In this document: positions 62,104-64,000 of the stretch, in pieces | Layout: the number at the start of each line of letters is the position of its first letter | Position numbering within the stretch: the stretch's first letter is position 1 | Made by a program: the position numbers and the translations under genes | From: Flexibacter flexilis DSM 6793 | Lineage (GTDB): Bacteria > Bacteroidota > Bacteroidia > Cytophagales > Flexibacteraceae | Direction: 5' to 3' | Assembly (NCBI RefSeq): GCF_900112255.1 | Contig: NZ_FOLE01000008.1 | Span: 1 to 64,000 of the forward strand | DNA: 64,000 nucleotides | The notes under the pieces: generated by a model | What the model saw: the letters and a program-made list of their open reading frames with translations, nothing else | Databases searched by the model: none | What the model was told of the DNA's origin: nothing

Positions 62104-64000
62104 GTGATTGCATTCAAAGATTTAGTAGATATAATCGGCGGCTCAGTGTTGCAAGAGCCTGCCACACAGTCGGTTATTAGTTATTTGGCTACCGACAGCC
62201 GCAAATTAGTGTTGCCAGCTCGTACCTTGTTTTTTGCCATTCGCGGCACGCGCCACAACGGACACCACTATTTGCCAGACCTTTACGCGCAGGGCGTTCG
62301 CAATTTTGTGGTAGAAGTGGCCTTGCCCGAATCCGTCCTTTCGCGCTACCCCGAAGCCAATATCTTGTTGGTAAACAGTGCCGTAGATGCCTTGCAACTG
62401 CTTGCGCGGGTGCACCGTCAGGGCTTTGTATTGCCTGTGGTGGCCATTACGGGCAGCAACGGCAAAACCATCGTGAAGGAATGGGCGGCGCAATTGCTTG
62501 CGCCAGATTTTAACATTGTACGCAGCCCCAAAAGTTATAATTCCCAAATCGGTGTGCCGCTTTCGGTCTGGAGCATCGCGCCGCAGCACACGTTAGGCAT
62601 TTTTGAAGCGGGCATTTCTCAGCCCCACGAAATGACGCGTTTGCAAGCGATTTTGCAGCCGACCATCGGTATTTTTACCAATATCGGTACGGCGCACGAC
62701 GAAGGTTTTTCTTCCCAAAACGAAAAAATTGCCGAAAAATGGCAGCTTTTCAAAGATTGCCCTGTGGTGATTTATAACCGTGCGCATGAGGCGTTGGATA
62801 CTTTTATTCAAAAATATAAATCTGATAACCAATACGTTATTGCGTGGAAAGTGACCCGCGAGGGCACACGTTACCGCGTGGAAGGTTTGGGCGGCGAGGC
62901 GTGGGAGCTAAACTTACCTTTTTCGGATGCGGCTTCGGTGGAAAACGTGTTGCATTGTGTGGCTTTGATGTTTTGTTTGGGAAAAACGCAGGCCGAAACC
63001 CAATCGCGACTGTTGGCTCTCAAACCCGTGTCCATGCGTTTGGAACTCAAGCAAGGAATTAATCAATGTTATTTGATTGACGATAGTTATAACAATGATT
63101 TGGCGGGGCTTACGCTCGCGCTGGATTTACTTAATCAACAAAACCAAGCCGTCAAATCGCGCAAAACCGTGATACTGTCCGATGTGCCGCAAGCGGGCAT
63201 TGAACCCACTATTTTGTACAAACACATTGCGCAATTGCTCACCGAAAAAAACGTAAGGCGTGTGATTGGTATCGGCAAGGAAATCAAAGTGTTACGTCAG
63301 TTTTTTGAAGGAGAAACGGCCTTTTTTGACAGCACGGACAGCTTTTTGGAGGCCATCAAACCACAACAATATTTTCATAACGAACTGATTCTGATAAAAG
63401 GCGCACGCAGTTTTGAGTTTGAGCGAATAGGGCAGTGGCTGCAAGAAAAAGTGCATGGCACGCGCTTGGAAATCAACTTGGACGCGCTGGTCAATAACCT
63501 GAATTTTTATAAAAGCAAACTAAAACCCGAAACTAAACTCATGGTGATGGTCAAGGCTTTTGCTTATGGAAGTGGCAGTTATGAGGTGGCCAATTTGCTG
63601 CAATTTCATCGCGTGGACTACCTGACCGTTGCCTACACAGACGAAGGTGTGGACTTGCGGCGCAACGGCATCACGTTGCCGATTATGGTGATGAATCCTG
63701 CGCCCGAAACCTTCGATAAGTTGCTGTCTTTCAATCTTGAACCAGAAGTATATAGTTTCAGAATCCTGCAAAAACTCTTGGAACATTTGGACGGCCAACC
63801 CGCCAAAATTCACCTCAAAATTGATACGGGCATGAGGCGTTTGGGTTTTGAGGAAAAAGAAATTGCGGCGTTGGTGCAAGTGCTGAACGAAAACAAAAAT
63901 TTAACCGTCGGCTCGGCGTTTAGCCATTTGGCGGGTTCGGACGAGGCCAAACACAACGATTTTTCGCATCAACAGATTGCCACTTACACGCGTAGCGTGG
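62104..64000 (+). CDS. murF-alr: Bifunctional MurF ligase / alanine racemase (3' end outside window)
   Basis: The frame opens at GTG 62104 and runs to the window end (632 codons). The N-terminal part (about 1-455) is MurF, which adds D-Ala-D-Ala to the UDP-MurNAc-tripeptide: YLATDSRKLVLPARTLFFAI, the ATP loop VVAITGSNGKTIVKEW, FEAGISQPHEM and DDSYNND. The C-terminal part (from about residue 455) is a PLP-dependent alanine racemase with the catalytic lysine in MVMVKAFAYGSG and the stretch HLKIDTGMRRLGF. The fusion is typical of Bacteroidota and couples D-Ala production to its use. The remaining racemase domain, including the catalytic tyrosine, lies past position 64000. Confidence 0.93.
   Translation, partial: MIAFKDLVDIIGGSVLQEPATQSVISYLATDSRKLVLPARTLFFAIRGTRHNGHHYLPDLYAQGVRNFVVEVALPESVLSRYPEANILLVNSAVDALQLLARVHRQGFVLPVVAITGSNGKTIVKEWAAQLLAPDFNIVRSPKSYNSQIGVPLSVWSIAPQHTLGIFEAGISQPHEMTRLQAILQPTIGIFTNIGTAHDEGFSSQNEKIAEKWQLFKDCPVVIYNRAHEALDTFIQKYKSDNQYVIAWKVTREGTRYRVEGLGGEAWELNLPFSDAASVENVLHCVALMFCLGKTQAETQSRLLALKPVSMRLELKQGINQCYLIDDSYNNDLAGLTLALDLLNQQNQAVKSRKTVILSDVPQAGIEPTILYKHIAQLLTEKNVRRVIGIGKEIKVLRQFFEGETAFFDSTDSFLEAIKPQQYFHNELILIKGARSFEFERIGQWLQEKVHGTRLEINLDALVNNLNFYKSKLKPETKLMVMVKAFAYGSGSYEVANLLQFHRVDYLTVAYTDEGVDLRRNGITLPIMVMNPAPETFDKLLSFNLEPEVYSFRILQKLLEHLDGQPAKIHLKIDTGMRRLGFEEKEIAALVQVLNENKNLTVGSAFSHLAGSDEAKHNDFSHQQIATYTRSV

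Overview
The window looks like a chromosomal segment of a member of the Bacteroidota, most likely a Cytophagales-type bacterium. The evidence is: several secreted proteins ending in a type IX secretion (T9SS) type-A sorting domain; promoters of the Bacteroidota form (TTTG, about 20 bp, TAnnTTTG); almost no Shine-Dalgarno sequences; a MurF-alanine racemase fusion; and an ECF sigma factor followed by a membrane-tethered beta-barrel protein. The species cannot be named from this alone.

Layout. 1-13.0 kb: four paralogous leucine-rich-repeat (LRR) surface proteins, two on the minus and two on the plus strand, flank murQ-nuoK and an ECF sigma/barrel pair. 13.2-19.3 kb: a sigma-54-dependent response regulator, a FIST-domain protein and a large hybrid histidine kinase form an operon. 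19.5-24.1 kb: a giant T9SS-exported FG-GAP/ASPIC protein with an apparent +1 frameshift. 24.3-39.8 kb: an exopolysaccharide/O-antigen locus of Wzx/Wzy type (a CheY-like regulator, Wza, a Wzc-like co-polymerase with a degenerate kinase domain, Wzx, Wzy, four GT4-type glycosyltransferases, an acyltransferase, a three-domain kinase/NTase/TMK protein and a WecA-like initiating transferase). 39.9-41.3 kb: a patch of short repeats and an AT-rich gene for a PD-(D/E)XK nuclease. 41.5-47.2 kb: an RND efflux operon, divergent from a LytS/LytT two-component system and a TPR-HTH regulator (47.5-51.1 kb). 51.5-53.8 kb: rpsP-rimM-trmD-rplS, then tRNA-Ser(GGA). 54.2-58.1 kb: an HxlR/NmrA-like pair, a macrodomain/SirTM ADP-ribosylation pair and an NrtR-like Nudix regulator. 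58.2-64 kb: trmB, ppk1, a HAD phosphatase and the start of murF-alr.

The most interesting signal is regulatory. Four promoters match the sigma-54 -24/-12 pattern (GG-N10-GC, or GT in two cases). Each has one 15-bp near-palindrome of the form TTCCA-N5-TGGAA lying 76-96 bp upstream of its -12 element. They precede the giant T9SS protein, the exopolysaccharide operon, and two internal exopolysaccharide genes. The only enhancer-binding protein in the window is the regulator at 13.3 kb, next to its probable sensor kinase. I infer a dedicated sigma-54 circuit (FIST/PAS/GAF sensor kinase to NtrC-type regulator) that switches on surface polysaccharide and a giant surface protein together. Two internal promoters also settle start codons at 31881 and 37543.
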